DNA from: Mycobacterium sp. 236(2023) | GTDB lineage: Bacteria; Actinomycetota; Actinomycetes; Mycobacteriales; Mycobacteriaceae | Assembly (NCBI RefSeq): GCF_029623955.1 | Contig: NZ_JARSBP010000012.1 | Span: 42,880-106,879 of the forward strand | Length of the DNA: 64,000 nt | Direction: 5' to 3' | Part shown: positions 25,769 through 33,465 of the stretch, in pieces | How the letters are laid out: every line of letters starts with the position of its first letter | Numbering within the stretch: the stretch's first letter is position 1 | Notes under the pieces: model-generated | The model's database searches: none | What the model saw: only the letters and a program-made list of their open reading frames with translations | Told to the model about the DNA's origin: nothing | Translations under genes and position numbers: made by a program

Positions 25769-26653
25769 TCAGATGCTGTTGAGCACCCGATTCAGTGCGT
25801 CCAGACGAACCCGCTCAGCCACTTCGGTGAGGAACCGCACCGCCGGCGCGATGTCGTATCGCGTGTGCGGTCCCCCGACCCCTGCGCCGAGGAAGAACGC
25901 CCCATTCGCGACAGCCTGAACCAACGGAAGGACCTGCTCGAGCGGCTCGGAGAGGATCTCGGCCACCTCGGCGGCGATGGCCAGCGCGGTGACCACGGTG
26001 GCGTCCTGGACGACGTCGAAGATGATCCGCTCGTTGTGCCCCACCTCCGTCTCGGCAGTCCACGGGTCGAGGTCTGTCGGCGCGCACGCGTAGAGGTCCC
26101 CGTCGGTGGCGAACGACAGAAGGAAATCGGGTGTCTGTTGCGGGGTCAGATTTCCCGGCCCCGCGATACCACCCGATACGAAACCATTGACATTGCGCGG
26201 CAGCGGCTTTCCCGCGTAAGCATTGCCATTCGCCATACCGGGACAACGCATCGGGTCACCGTAGTTCACGATAGCGACGACGTCCTGGAGGCGATGGTGC
26301 AGGATCCCGTCTGCCGCGAGAATGTCGTCGCGCCAGACGATATCGACGACGAGAGCCCCCTGGCTGTAGCCGCTGAGCGCCACGGGGCCGGCGTGCCGTC
26401 CGATCTGGGCACACAACTCGGCGCGCCCCGCACGCACCGACGGCCCCATCGGAAAGGCCGCCGCCGGATAACCGATCGGCTGCCAGACCCACATTCCGTC
26501 GTCCGCGCGGACCAGAGCTCGCGCCAGATCGGCGGGAAACCCGGGACCGAACGGGTCGGGTACACCGGTGCCGTTCACGGTGAACAGGGTTCCGGCCGGC
26601 GCGTAGGCGACACCTTCCTTGGCCGCCCGGATCCTCGGCCACAGCCCGGTCAT
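25769..26653 (-). CDS. Lysin B-like mycolyl-arabinogalactan esterase (phage-type)
   Basis: This 294-residue alpha/beta hydrolase resembles mycobacteriophage LysB, which releases mycolic acids from arabinogalactan and opens the outer membrane during lysis. The nucleophile elbow is GYSQG (Ser near residue 97). The following IVNYGDPMRCPGMA, GGIAGPG and FATDGDLYACAP segments match the cutinase/LysB layout. A candidate catalytic His lies in the GGPHTRYD segment. There is no signal peptide, as in phage LysB. Its ATG overlaps the preceding stop (ATGA), so it is coupled to the small protein and to the endolysin upstream. It could alternatively be a general cutinase-family esterase, but the gene partners favour a lysin. 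Confidence 0.8.
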   Translation of the reverse strand: MTGLWPRIRAAKEGVAYAPAGTLFTVNGTGVPDPFGPGFPADLARALVRADDGMWVWQPIGYPAAAFPMGPSVRAGRAELCAQIGRHAGPVALSGYSQGALVVDIVWRDDILAADGILHHRLQDVVAIVNYGDPMRCPGMANGNAYAGKPLPRNVNGFVSGGIAGPGNLTPQQTPDFLLSFATDGDLYACAPTDLDPWTAETEVGHNERIIFDVVQDATVVTALAIAAEVAEILSEPLEQVLPLVQAVANGAFFLGAGVGGPHTRYDIAPAVRFLTEVAERVRLDALNRVLNSI

Positions 26654-27033
26654 GTGCCGGGGATGTCCCCGAGGAACCCCGCGGGGTACGCCCGGAGCTG
26701 CCTGGCGCGCTCGATGTAGGCGTCCAACGTGGCCTCGTCGGTGGTGGCGATGAAGTGCTCGATCTGCAGCAGCATGAAATCCTTGAGGTCGAACACCATT
26801 CCGTTGCTCGCCACGTAGCGCCAGCTGATCTGTTCGCTGGTGCCGATGTCGTGGTCGAGTTGCGATGTCGACGACGCCACCGGCCTGCCGTCGACCGTGC
26901 GGGTGAATGGTTTGTTCTTGTGCAGGTTGCCGAACACGGTCCGGGCCCGGACTCGCACCCACGCCCACGGACGCGGGCTGCCGTCGATCAGAGTGCCGTT
27001 GATGCCGTTGAGGACATCTTGGTCAGCGGTCAT
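26650..27033 (-). CDS. Small protein related to the C-terminal domain of the adjacent LysA-like endolysin
   Basis: This 127-residue soluble protein has no membrane segment and no signal peptide, so it is not a holin. Residues about 43-100 (FTRTVDGRPVA, TSEQISWRY, FDLKDFMLLQIEHFI) align with the C-terminal domain of the neighbouring endolysin (RLQPDGTRVA, ISEQIAWRH, RDLADVLFELMEFAI). The two therefore share a homologous module. The ATG at 27033 is preceded by GAGGAGG, 16 bases after the endolysin stop. It may be a wall-binding or regulatory partner supplied in trans; no function is established. Confidence 0.75.
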   Translation of the reverse strand: MTADQDVLNGINGTLIDGSPRPWAWVRVRARTVFGNLHKNKPFTRTVDGRPVASSTSQLDHDIGTSEQISWRYVASNGMVFDLKDFMLLQIEHFIATTDEATLDAYIERARQLRAYPAGFLGDIPGT

Positions 27034-27049
27034 GGTTCCTCCTCGCCGA

Positions 27050-29368
27050 TCAGTGGGTGATCGGTTCGGCGGGGCGACTCGCCGCGGCCGGCGCTGTCGT
27101 CTTGCGGGGTGGCCGGGCGGCTGCCTTGCGTGGTGACCGGCGGCGAGGCGCAGGAGTCGGCGTTCCGTTCGGCTCCGGCTCTCCGACGAATGCGCTTGCA
27201 GGTGAACCCTTTTCACGTCGCCACTGGATCGCGAACTCCATCAACTCGAACAGGACGTCGGCGAGGTCACGCGTCAGACCGTCCGAGAAGGTATGGCGCC
27301 AGGCGATCTGTTCGCTGATCGGGACGATCTGCTCGAACGCGTCGGTGTGTCCGGCCACCCTGGTGCCGTCGGGCTGCAGGCGTTGCCACGGGCCGCGATC
27401 GGGGTCCGCGACGATCTCGTTGAAGTCGCGCGCGGAACGCGAGTGGGCGTAGCGCCATTCGAGCGGCCAGCCCTCGGGATCCACGCCGGCGATGGCAAGG
27501 CGGAGTTTCTCCCAATCGGTGACGGGCGTCGGCGCGACGTGTGGAGCCGGCGCCGCCGCAACCACCGGCGGCACCGGGACAGCTGGCGAGACCGGCTGTG
27601 CGGCAGCAGCATAGATGTAGCCCTTCGGCGGGATGAGCGTCGCGACCTGGTCGAAGCTGACCCAGTAGCCGAACGGGGAGAATCCCGAATCAGCGATCCA
27701 CACGGCGCGCAGTGCCGGATTGCTGTCGTAGCCCATACAGGCGACGTAGTGCCGGACGGTGCGGTTGCCGTAGTTGGGGTTCACCGACCCCTTCACGCCC
27801 CGCGGATGGTTGCCCACCGGAGCCACCCAGTTCATCACCACGCCGTACCCGCTGTCGATCGACCGGACAATGTTGCGCCACAGCATCTCCCGCTCATCCC
27901 CCGTCGGTGGATCGTGGGGCATCTCGACAGCGGTGAATCCCGCGGCCGGCACCAGATTGTGGAGTACCGGTCTGATGTTGTGCACGCTGTCGGTACCGTT
28001 CTCGTCGGTGCCCATCTTCGGCGCGAGATCATGTTCGCGAACCCTGATTCCCAGCGAGTCGAGCACGATCTGCGAGGCGGCGGGCCCACAGAAGAAGCCG
28101 GTGTCCTGCCGCACCAGCGGGATCGAGCGATCGTAGGACAGCACCTTCTCCGTGACCGGAATGGTGATGACATTGTCCACCCGGCCGGGATCGCGTCCAC
28201 ACAACCGGATCAGGTCATGCAGGGAGCCGTCGAATTTGTTGACGTCGCAGGTGTTCTGGCTGCCGACCTGCCCGTCGGAGGCGAACTGCAGGATCTTGGG
28301 TTTGCGGCCGGACATCGGGTTCCACCCCGCCTGGGTGTTGGTGACGCCCTGGTACTGCTCCTTGAAGGCGCGGGGTGCACCTGATCCGTTGTAGTTGCTG
28401 TTCCAGATGTCGTAGCTGGGCGCGAGCGAGTCGCCGTAGACCCAGTTGGGCGCGTACACGATCACGTAGGCACGTGCCCCCTGCGCCGCCATCCGCCGGT
28501 TGACGGCGTTGACGGCGGTTGTGATCTCCGCGGCGCTGGGTGCGCGCACACCTGCTTTCGGCACCTCGGCGTCGATCTGCCATATCCATGCGACGTCGCG
28601 CCACCAGGGTGTCTCGGCGTCCACGAAGTTCATCCACTCGCCCACCTGCTCTTCGATCTCCTCGGGCCACAGGAAGTGGTAGGTGCCGAGGACCGGAATC
28701 CCGGCGTTGCGGGCCCGTTCCAGCGCCTCGCGATAGTGCTTCGCCTTCCACGTGCGGCCTTCGGTGGCCTTGTGCACGAAGAACGAGATGCCGTCGCGCT
28801 GCGCCTCGACCAGGTTCATCGGTCCGCGCTCCCAGTCGTGATCGGAAGCGTCCCAGCCCCAGACGAGGTCGACGTCGGCTGACACCACCGGTTCGTGCCG
28901 TCGCGTGGTGATCGTCTCAACCGGCGACTGGCCGTTGCGTTCGAGTCGGGCGAGCAGTTCGTCCGATGTGGCCCAATGGATGTGGTCGAAATGCCCGATC
29001 GCTTGGGGGCCTCCGTAGATGCTGCCGCCCGGATTCTTGATTTGATTCTTGACGTAGAACCCGTCGTCGTCGGGAAACGGGGTGGAGTGGATCAGCTCGA
29101 CGGTGGCATCGGAGTAGTTGTCGTACAACCACTTTGCGAAGTCGCGCATTTGGGCGGCATCGGGTGGTGAGCCCGCCCCGATGTCGAGCGCGGCCGTCTG
29201 GGATCCGTGGTGCTGGAGACCGTAATGATGTGAGACGGAGCCGTGGTTGCCGTCGCGGCCGCTGGTGATGTAGATCTGATCGGCTTTGGGGTAACGCTCC
29301 AGGAACGCGATCATCCGGTCACCGAGTGGACCCGTGAGAACCCCAGGCCGCCGTTCGACTGCTCCCAT
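27050..29368 (-). CDS. Lysin A-like endolysin: M15-like peptidase, GH25 muramidase and C39-like domains
   Basis: This 772-residue multidomain peptidoglycan hydrolase resembles mycobacteriophage LysA. Residues about 10-135 look like a LAS/M15-type zinc peptidase (SHHYGLQHH, ALDIG with Asp62, and HFDHIHWA). Residues about 168-400 form a GH25 lysozyme domain (GWDASDHDW, HKATEGRTW, GTYHF, WQIDAE). Residues about 410-600 resemble a C39-type papain-like domain (FFCGPAASQ, RHYVACMGY, IADSGFSP). A Pro/Ala linker leads to a C-terminal module shared with the next gene, then a basic Arg/Pro/Ala tail. No signal peptide is present. The ATG at 29368 follows GCAGGTG. It heads a three-gene unit ending in LysB; no integrase, capsid or holin gene is nearby. 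Confidence 0.82.
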   Translation of the reverse strand: MGAVERRPGVLTGPLGDRMIAFLERYPKADQIYITSGRDGNHGSVSHHYGLQHHGSQTAALDIGAGSPPDAAQMRDFAKWLYDNYSDATVELIHSTPFPDDDGFYVKNQIKNPGGSIYGGPQAIGHFDHIHWATSDELLARLERNGQSPVETITTRRHEPVVSADVDLVWGWDASDHDWERGPMNLVEAQRDGISFFVHKATEGRTWKAKHYREALERARNAGIPVLGTYHFLWPEEIEEQVGEWMNFVDAETPWWRDVAWIWQIDAEVPKAGVRAPSAAEITTAVNAVNRRMAAQGARAYVIVYAPNWVYGDSLAPSYDIWNSNYNGSGAPRAFKEQYQGVTNTQAGWNPMSGRKPKILQFASDGQVGSQNTCDVNKFDGSLHDLIRLCGRDPGRVDNVITIPVTEKVLSYDRSIPLVRQDTGFFCGPAASQIVLDSLGIRVREHDLAPKMGTDENGTDSVHNIRPVLHNLVPAAGFTAVEMPHDPPTGDEREMLWRNIVRSIDSGYGVVMNWVAPVGNHPRGVKGSVNPNYGNRTVRHYVACMGYDSNPALRAVWIADSGFSPFGYWVSFDQVATLIPPKGYIYAAAAQPVSPAVPVPPVVAAAPAPHVAPTPVTDWEKLRLAIAGVDPEGWPLEWRYAHSRSARDFNEIVADPDRGPWQRLQPDGTRVAGHTDAFEQIVPISEQIAWRHTFSDGLTRDLADVLFELMEFAIQWRREKGSPASAFVGEPEPNGTPTPAPRRRSPRKAAARPPRKTTAPAAASRPAEPITH

Positions 29369-29449
29369 CGTGCACCTGCTTTCGTCAGGGCCCCGGGCGA
29401 TCCCGCCGGCGCCTGACCTCCATGCTTTCGACCGCGGTCGCGCATGTCG

Positions 29450-29467
29450 TGCGTAGTGCACTACGCA
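29450..29467. promoter_or_regulatory. Perfect 18-bp palindrome upstream of the lysis cassette
   Basis: TGCGTAGTGCACTACGCA is a perfect 18-bp palindrome in the 150-base gap between the hisS stop and the endolysin start, 82 bases upstream of the endolysin ATG. With no loop it is more likely a repressor operator than a terminator. The cognate regulator is not evident in the cassette. Confidence 0.65.
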
Positions 29468-29518
29468 GATGTTGCGGCGCCCGCCCCTGGCGGGCCAGGT
29501 GACGACGTGCGGTGCGCG

Positions 29519-30781
29519 TCAACCCAGGCGGGAAAGCACCTCGGCGACAACGTCATCGACGGCGACATCGACCTGCTCACCGGTCGCCAGGCTCTTCACA
29601 CCGACCGTGCCGGCCTCAAGGTCCCGGTCGCCGGCGACCAGCGCGATGGACGCACCGGAACGGTCGGCACCCTTCATCGCACCTTTGAGGCTGCGGTCGC
29701 CGTAGGACACGTCGACCCGCGCGCCAGCGGCGCGCAGTTGCGCTGCCAGCACGGCCAGCCGCACCTTCGCATCCGCACCCAGTGGCACCGCGTAGACGTC
29801 GACGCGAGCCGACTCCCCCACGGTCTTGCCCTCGGCGCGCAGCGCCAGCAGCGCACGGTCGACGCCGAGCCCGAACCCGATCCCGGACAGGTCCCGGCCA
29901 CCGAGCTGAGCCATCAGGCCGTCGTAGCGGCCGCCGCCGCCGATCCCGGACTGCGCCCCGAGGCCGTCGTGGACGAACTCGAATGTCGTCTTCGTGTAGT
30001 AGTCGAGCCCGCGCACCATCCGCGGGTTGATGACGTACGGCACCGCCAGAGCGTCGAGGTGGGCCAGCACCGTGTCGAAGTGCTGTTTGGCCGCGTCGGA
30101 CAGGTGGTCGAGCATCAACGGCGCGTCGGCAGTCATCTCCTTGATGTGCGGGCGCTTGTCGTCGAGCACGCGCAGCGGATTGATCTCCGCGCGCCGCCGG
30201 GTCTCGTCGTCGAGATCGAGCTTGAACAGAAAACGCTGCAGCAGCTCCCGGTATTGGGGGCGGCAGCTGTCGTCGCCGAGCGAGGTGATCTCGAGCCGGA
30301 ACCCGTCGAGGCCCAACGACCGGAAGCCGGCGTCGGCGACAGCGATCACCTCGGCGTCCAGCGCCGGGTCGTCGACGCCGATGGCCTCCACCCCCACCTG
30401 CTGCAGCTGCCGGTAGCGCCCGGCCTGAGGCCGCTCGTACCGGAAGAACGGCCCTGAATAGCAGAGCTTGACGGGAAGCTGCCCGCGGTCGAGGCCGTGC
30501 TCGATGACCGCGCGCATGACGCCGGCGGTGCCTTCGGGGCGAAGAGTCACCGAGCGCTCACCCCGGTCGGCGAACGTGTACATCTCCTTGGAGACGACGT
30601 CGGTGGACTCGCCCACGCCTCGCGCAAAGAGCGCGGTGTCCTCGAAGATCGGCAATTCGATATCGCCGTATCCCGCGCGCCGTGCGGCGTCGAGCAGCCC
30701 GGAGCGCACGGCGACGAACTCGGCCGAGTCGGGCGGCAGGTAGTCGGGGACGCCCTTGGGCGCTTTGAAGCTGTCAGTCAC
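29519..30781 (-). CDS. hisS: Histidine--tRNA ligase
   Basis: This 420-residue class II synthetase charges tRNA(His). The N-terminal KAPKGVPDYLP, motif 2 (CYSGPFFRYERPQAGRYRQL), the histidine-specific blocks RGLDYYTKTTFEF and GGGRYDGLMAQLGG, and a C-terminal anticodon-binding domain are all visible. The GTG start shares its first base with the TAG stop of the upstream hydrolase gene, so the two are tightly coupled, as in M. tuberculosis (Rv2580c/Rv2581c). Confidence 0.97.
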   Translation of the reverse strand: MTDSFKAPKGVPDYLPPDSAEFVAVRSGLLDAARRAGYGDIELPIFEDTALFARGVGESTDVVSKEMYTFADRGERSVTLRPEGTAGVMRAVIEHGLDRGQLPVKLCYSGPFFRYERPQAGRYRQLQQVGVEAIGVDDPALDAEVIAVADAGFRSLGLDGFRLEITSLGDDSCRPQYRELLQRFLFKLDLDDETRRRAEINPLRVLDDKRPHIKEMTADAPLMLDHLSDAAKQHFDTVLAHLDALAVPYVINPRMVRGLDYYTKTTFEFVHDGLGAQSGIGGGGRYDGLMAQLGGRDLSGIGFGLGVDRALLALRAEGKTVGESARVDVYAVPLGADAKVRLAVLAAQLRAAGARVDVSYGDRSLKGAMKGADRSGASIALVAGDRDLEAGTVGVKSLATGEQVDVAVDDVVAEVLSRLG

Positions 30782-31443
30782 TAGCTCAGACCTTCGAGAA
30801 AGGGGTTGTTGTGGCGTTCGGTGCCGATGGTGGTTCGTTCGCCGTGCCCCGGTAATACCAGGGTGTCGTCGTCGAGCACCAATAATTTCGTGACGATCGA
30901 CTCCAGCAGGTCGCGTCCGCTGCCACCGGGCAGGTCGGTGCGGCCCACCGACGACCGGAACAACGTATCGCCGGTGAAGGCGACCAGATCGGGCCCCTGC
31001 TCGACCCGGAACACCACCGAACCCATCGTGTGGCCCGGCGTGTGGTCAACCGCCACCGTGATCCCGCCAAGCTCGATCTTGTCGCCGTCGCGGTCGAGTT
31101 CGACGACCTGCTTGGGCTCGCGGAATATGGCCCCGAAGGCCATTTGCGCTAATCGCGGCCCGAAGCCCTTGATCGGATCGGTCAGCATGTGCCGGTCCGC
31201 CGGATGGACGTAGGTCGGGCAACCGTAGGTGTCGGCGACCTTCTGCGCCGACCACATGTGGTCGATGTGACCGTGGGTGAGCAGCACCGCCGCGGGGGTG
31301 AGCCGGTTCTCGTCGAGGATCCTGCGCAACGGACCCATGGCCCGCTGACCGGGGTCGACGACGACGGCGTCGGCTCCCTGCCGCGGGGCCAGCACATAGC
31401 AGTTGCACGCCAACATGCCGGCCGGAAATCCGGTGATCAACAC
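30781..31443 (-). CDS. Metallo-beta-lactamase-fold hydrolase (glyoxalase II-like, Rv2581c type)
   Basis: This 220-residue protein has the metal motif THGHIDH (H-x-H-x-D-H, about residues 56-62), then a downstream HTPGHT His and LFTGDTLF-type Asp, and a C-terminal LPGHGERT. These match glyoxalase II/MBL-fold hydrolases that cleave thioesters such as S-lactoyl-thiols. The start is a GTG overlapping no other gene. It is the first gene of the transcript leading into hisS. The physiological thiol ester in mycobacteria is uncertain. Confidence 0.88.
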   Translation of the reverse strand: MLITGFPAGMLACNCYVLAPRQGADAVVVDPGQRAMGPLRRILDENRLTPAAVLLTHGHIDHMWSAQKVADTYGCPTYVHPADRHMLTDPIKGFGPRLAQMAFGAIFREPKQVVELDRDGDKIELGGITVAVDHTPGHTMGSVVFRVEQGPDLVAFTGDTLFRSSVGRTDLPGGSGRDLLESIVTKLLVLDDDTLVLPGHGERTTIGTERHNNPFLEGLS

Positions 31444-31561
31444 GCCATCAAGCTTCCCACGTCCGGGTCGCAGCCCTGTTCACGAGGGTCGCGACCTTCC
31501 CGGTCAGGGAGAAATGGCACACTCGGTGCCGACCGGATCAACTGCGAGGAGGACACCGGCC

Positions 31562-32452
31562 GTGCCGACGAACGAACAACGGCGTGCGACAGCGAAGCGC
31601 AAGCTCGAGCGGCAGCTCGAGAATCGTGCCGAGCGGGACCGCAAGCGCCGCCAGTACACGATCATCGGGTCGGCGGTAGGCGCCGTCCTCGTCGTATCCG
31701 CCGTGGTCGCCACCATCGTGCTGGTCAACCGCGATTCCGGAACGCAGACCGCATCGGCGTCGCCCACGACGACCGAGACGTCGTCGCCGTTCGACGTTCC
31801 GCCGCCGACCGAGGCGGGGCAGCTGCCGGAGTTCGTGGCCCCGGAGGGGCTGGGCAGCGACTGCCAGTACCCGAAGTCGGCCGAAGCGGCCAGCAAGCCG
31901 AACAATGCGCCGCGTACCGGCGAGGTCCCCACCGATCCGGCCGAGGTCAGCGCAAGCATGGAGACCGACCAGGGCAACATCGGGCTGCAGCTCGACAACG
32001 GCAAGTCGCCGTGCACGGTCAACAGCTTCGCCAGCCTCGCCCAGCAGGGCTTCTTCAACAACACCCCGTGCCACCGGCTGACCACCAGCGATTCGCTGGG
32101 TGTGCTGCAGTGCGGTGACCCGACGGGCGAAGGCATCGGTGGCCCCGGCTACCAGTTCGCCAACGAATACCCGACCGACCAGTACCAGCCCGACGACCCG
32201 AACCTCAATGCGCCGGTCGTCTACCCGCGAGGCACGCTGGCGATGGCCAACGCCGGGCCCGGCACCAATGGCAGCCAGTTCTTCCTGGTGTACAAGGACT
32301 CTCAGCTGCCGCCGCAGTACACGGTGTTCGGCACCATCGACGAGACCGGCCTGGCCACGCTCGACAAGATCGCCAATGCCGGCGTCGCCGACGGCGGTCC
32401 GGATGGTTCGCCGAAGCTGGCGACGACGGTGAAGTCGATTCAGCTGGACTGA
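31562..32452 (+). CDS. ppiB: Membrane-anchored cyclophilin-type peptidyl-prolyl isomerase (Rv2582-like)
   Basis: This 296-residue isomerase would help fold extracytoplasmic proteins by Pro cis-trans isomerisation. A short basic cytoplasmic region (TAKRKLERQLENRAERDRKRR) precedes one membrane segment (about residues 36-57) and a Pro-rich linker. The cyclophilin domain (about residues 130-296) contains GNIGLQLDNGKSPCTVNSF, FFNNTPCHRLT and GTLAMANAGPGTNGSQFF. I chose the GTG at 31562 because GAGGAGGA lies 8 bases before it and it matches the start of the M. tuberculosis protein. A second cyclophilin gene begins 5 bases downstream. Confidence 0.92.
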   Translation: MPTNEQRRATAKRKLERQLENRAERDRKRRQYTIIGSAVGAVLVVSAVVATIVLVNRDSGTQTASASPTTTETSSPFDVPPPTEAGQLPEFVAPEGLGSDCQYPKSAEAASKPNNAPRTGEVPTDPAEVSASMETDQGNIGLQLDNGKSPCTVNSFASLAQQGFFNNTPCHRLTTSDSLGVLQCGDPTGEGIGGPGYQFANEYPTDQYQPDDPNLNAPVVYPRGTLAMANAGPGTNGSQFFLVYKDSQLPPQYTVFGTIDETGLATLDKIANAGVADGGPDGSPKLATTVKSIQLD

Positions 32453-32457
32453 CGGCG

Positions 32458-33462
32458 GTGACCAGTCCTCCGCCGTATCACGAAAACCAGCCTTACCCAA
32501 CGGATTACGGCGGGTACCCGGGCCATCCCGGGTATCCGGCGTCGCGGGGCACCAACGGGCTGGCCGTCGCGTCACTGGTGTGCGCGTTCGTGTTCGCACC
32601 GCTGGGCGCAGTGTTCGGCCACATGTCGTTGTCGCAGATCAAGAAGAGCGGCGAGGAAGGCCGCGGTCTCGCCATCGCCGGTCTGATCGTCAGCTATCTG
32701 ATGATCGTCGTGTCGATCATCATCGTCGTGGTCTCCGTATTGATGGTGTTGCTGCTCGCGCAATCGCTCGAAGAGTTCGACAACGCCAGCAATCGGCAAC
32801 GTACCCAACCGATTCCGTCAGCGGGCAGCCCTCTGCCCCCGTTCGATCCGCCTGCGACGCTGGGCTCGAACTGCCAGTACCCGGCGACGACCGAACGAGC
32901 GGGCAAGCCTGTCCAGCCCCCTCAGGCGGGACGCACGTCGACCACCCCTGCGTCGATCCCGGCTCGCATCGTGACCAATCGCGGCGACATCGGGCTGGAG
33001 CTCAACAACGCGCAGGCACCCTGCACGGTGCACAACTTCTCCAGCCTCGCCGAGCAGGGTTTCTTCGACAACACACGGTGCCATCGACTGACCGTCGACC
33101 CCGGTCTGCGCATGCTGCAGTGCGGCGACCCGACGGACACCGGCACGGGCGGGCCCGGGTACCGCTTCCCCAACGAGTATCCGAGCAACCAGTACCGGCT
33201 CACCGACCCTGCGCTGAAGTCCGAAGTGGTCTACCCGCGCGGCACGCTGGCGATGGCGAACTCAGGGCTCGGGACGAACGGCAGCCAGTTTTTCCTGATC
33301 TTCGACGACTCGATGCTGGCACCGCAATACACGGTGTTCGGCACGATCGACACCAAAGGTCTTGCTGCACTGGAAAACATCGCCGCTGCCGGAGTGCGTG
33401 GCGGCGGCGAGGAGGGCGAGCCGGCAACCGACGTCACGATCAAGTCCGTGTCTGTGGGCTGA
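32458..33462 (+). CDS. DUF4190-cyclophilin fusion membrane protein
   Basis: This 334-residue protein is a second cyclophilin in tandem. The N-terminus is a Pro/Tyr/Gly-rich cytoplasmic tail. A DUF4190-like two-helix membrane domain follows (GLAVASLVCAFVF, GHMSLSQIKKSGEEGRGLAIAGLIVSYL, about residues 30-100), then a cyclophilin domain closely related to the upstream gene (GDIGLELNNAQAPCTVHNF, GTLAMANSGLGTNGSQFF). It likely arose by duplication and exchange of the anchor. The GTG start lies 5 bases after the upstream stop with no strong ribosome binding site, suggesting coupled translation. It ends 3 bases from the convergent rel gene. Confidence 0.88.
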   Translation: MTSPPPYHENQPYPTDYGGYPGHPGYPASRGTNGLAVASLVCAFVFAPLGAVFGHMSLSQIKKSGEEGRGLAIAGLIVSYLMIVVSIIIVVVSVLMVLLLAQSLEEFDNASNRQRTQPIPSAGSPLPPFDPPATLGSNCQYPATTERAGKPVQPPQAGRTSTTPASIPARIVTNRGDIGLELNNAQAPCTVHNFSSLAEQGFFDNTRCHRLTVDPGLRMLQCGDPTDTGTGGPGYRFPNEYPSNQYRLTDPALKSEVVYPRGTLAMANSGLGTNGSQFFLIFDDSMLAPQYTVFGTIDTKGLAALENIAAAGVRGGGEEGEPATDVTIKSVSVG

Positions 33463-33465
33463 GGC

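Noticed and set aside
25236..29368. Possible complete prophage around the lysis cassette
   Set aside because: No integrase, repressor, terminase, capsid, tail or holin gene and no attachment-site repeat was found; hisS and core genes follow directly.
29369..30781. T-box leader for hisS or aspS
   Set aside because: hisS starts on the stop codon of the upstream gene and neither gene has a leader with specifier-loop or T-box words.
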